DNA of 64,000 nt from Salinivibrio sharmensis. Lineage in GTDB: Bacteria > Pseudomonadota > Gammaproteobacteria > Enterobacterales > Vibrionaceae. The notes beneath the pieces were generated by a model. It saw only the letters and a program-made list of their open reading frames with translations. It ran no database searches and was not told the DNA's origin. Below, piece by piece: positions 63,954-64,000 of this stretch (within the stretch, counting starts at the first letter, position 1; every line of letters starts with the position of its first letter). The DNA lies in contig NZ_MUFC01000002.1 of assembly GCF_001995985.1 (NCBI RefSeq), positions 218,087 through 282,086 of the forward strand. Reading direction: 5' to 3'. Both the position numbers and the translations under genes were made by a program.

Positions 63954-64000
63954 TGTCCCTCCTAGCTGCTTGATACACGTCTATACTCACTATAGTAGCA

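Overview
The window comes from a gammaproteobacterium of the family Vibrionaceae. Three things point there: a LuxQ-type quorum-sensing kinase, the Vibrio-style phaB-phaA-phaP-phaC cluster, and Vibrio/E. coli synteny blocks (ypjD-corB next to ffh-rpsP-rimM-trmD-rplS; btsRS next to aroF-tyrA; gcvA-gcvB-csdA; syd-queF-ppnN-xni-rlmM). Base composition is near 50% GC by eye, which together with the PHA genes suggests a halophile such as Salinivibrio. The genus is a guess. Almost the whole window is chromosomal core. No rRNA, tRNA, IS element, prophage or CRISPR array was seen.

Layout. 1-942: 3' end of a luxQ homologue, broken by a frameshift between the kinase and receiver parts. 1095-7022: corB and ypjD, then the ffh and trmD (rpsP-rimM-trmD-rplS) translation operons. 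7083-11653: a pyruvate-response module made of a CstA/BtsU transporter, a YfiL-like lipoprotein and the BtsS/BtsR two-component system, with BtsR-like direct repeats in front of the transporter. 11705-17834: aromatic amino acid genes, namely aroF-tyrA behind a perfect TyrR box, and pheA behind a PheL leader peptide and attenuator, followed by raiA. A lone KAP-family P-loop NTPase gene of different base composition sits between tyrA and pheA and is the clearest acquired gene. 18229-20559: dapD, then yebG and a Tag-like glycosylase gene diverging around one LexA box.

20694-34268: recC, then recB-recD. The recombinase genes are split by a secreted PHP/CehA-like metallohydrolase gene and a chemoreceptor gene with a Fur-like box upstream. 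34284-37789: argA with two tandem ARG boxes, two small proteins of unknown function, and mltA. 37865-42189: a TAXI solute-binding protein with no permease nearby, and a catabolic module (BKACE enzyme, class III aminotransferase, divergent LysR regulator). 42222-44645: tcdA and two tandem paralogous periplasmic binding proteins. 44770-49037: the PHA operon.

49537-54664: csdE and csdA, the small RNA GcvB divergent from gcvA, then an alpha/beta hydrolase, a DUF423 membrane protein and rlmM. 54698-63953: xni, ppnN, a diguanylate cyclase, a large TPR membrane protein with a degenerate GGDEF domain, queF, syd and three small conserved genes. Start codons were moved from the longest reading frame wherever a ribosome binding site or family alignment supported it; each such choice is stated.
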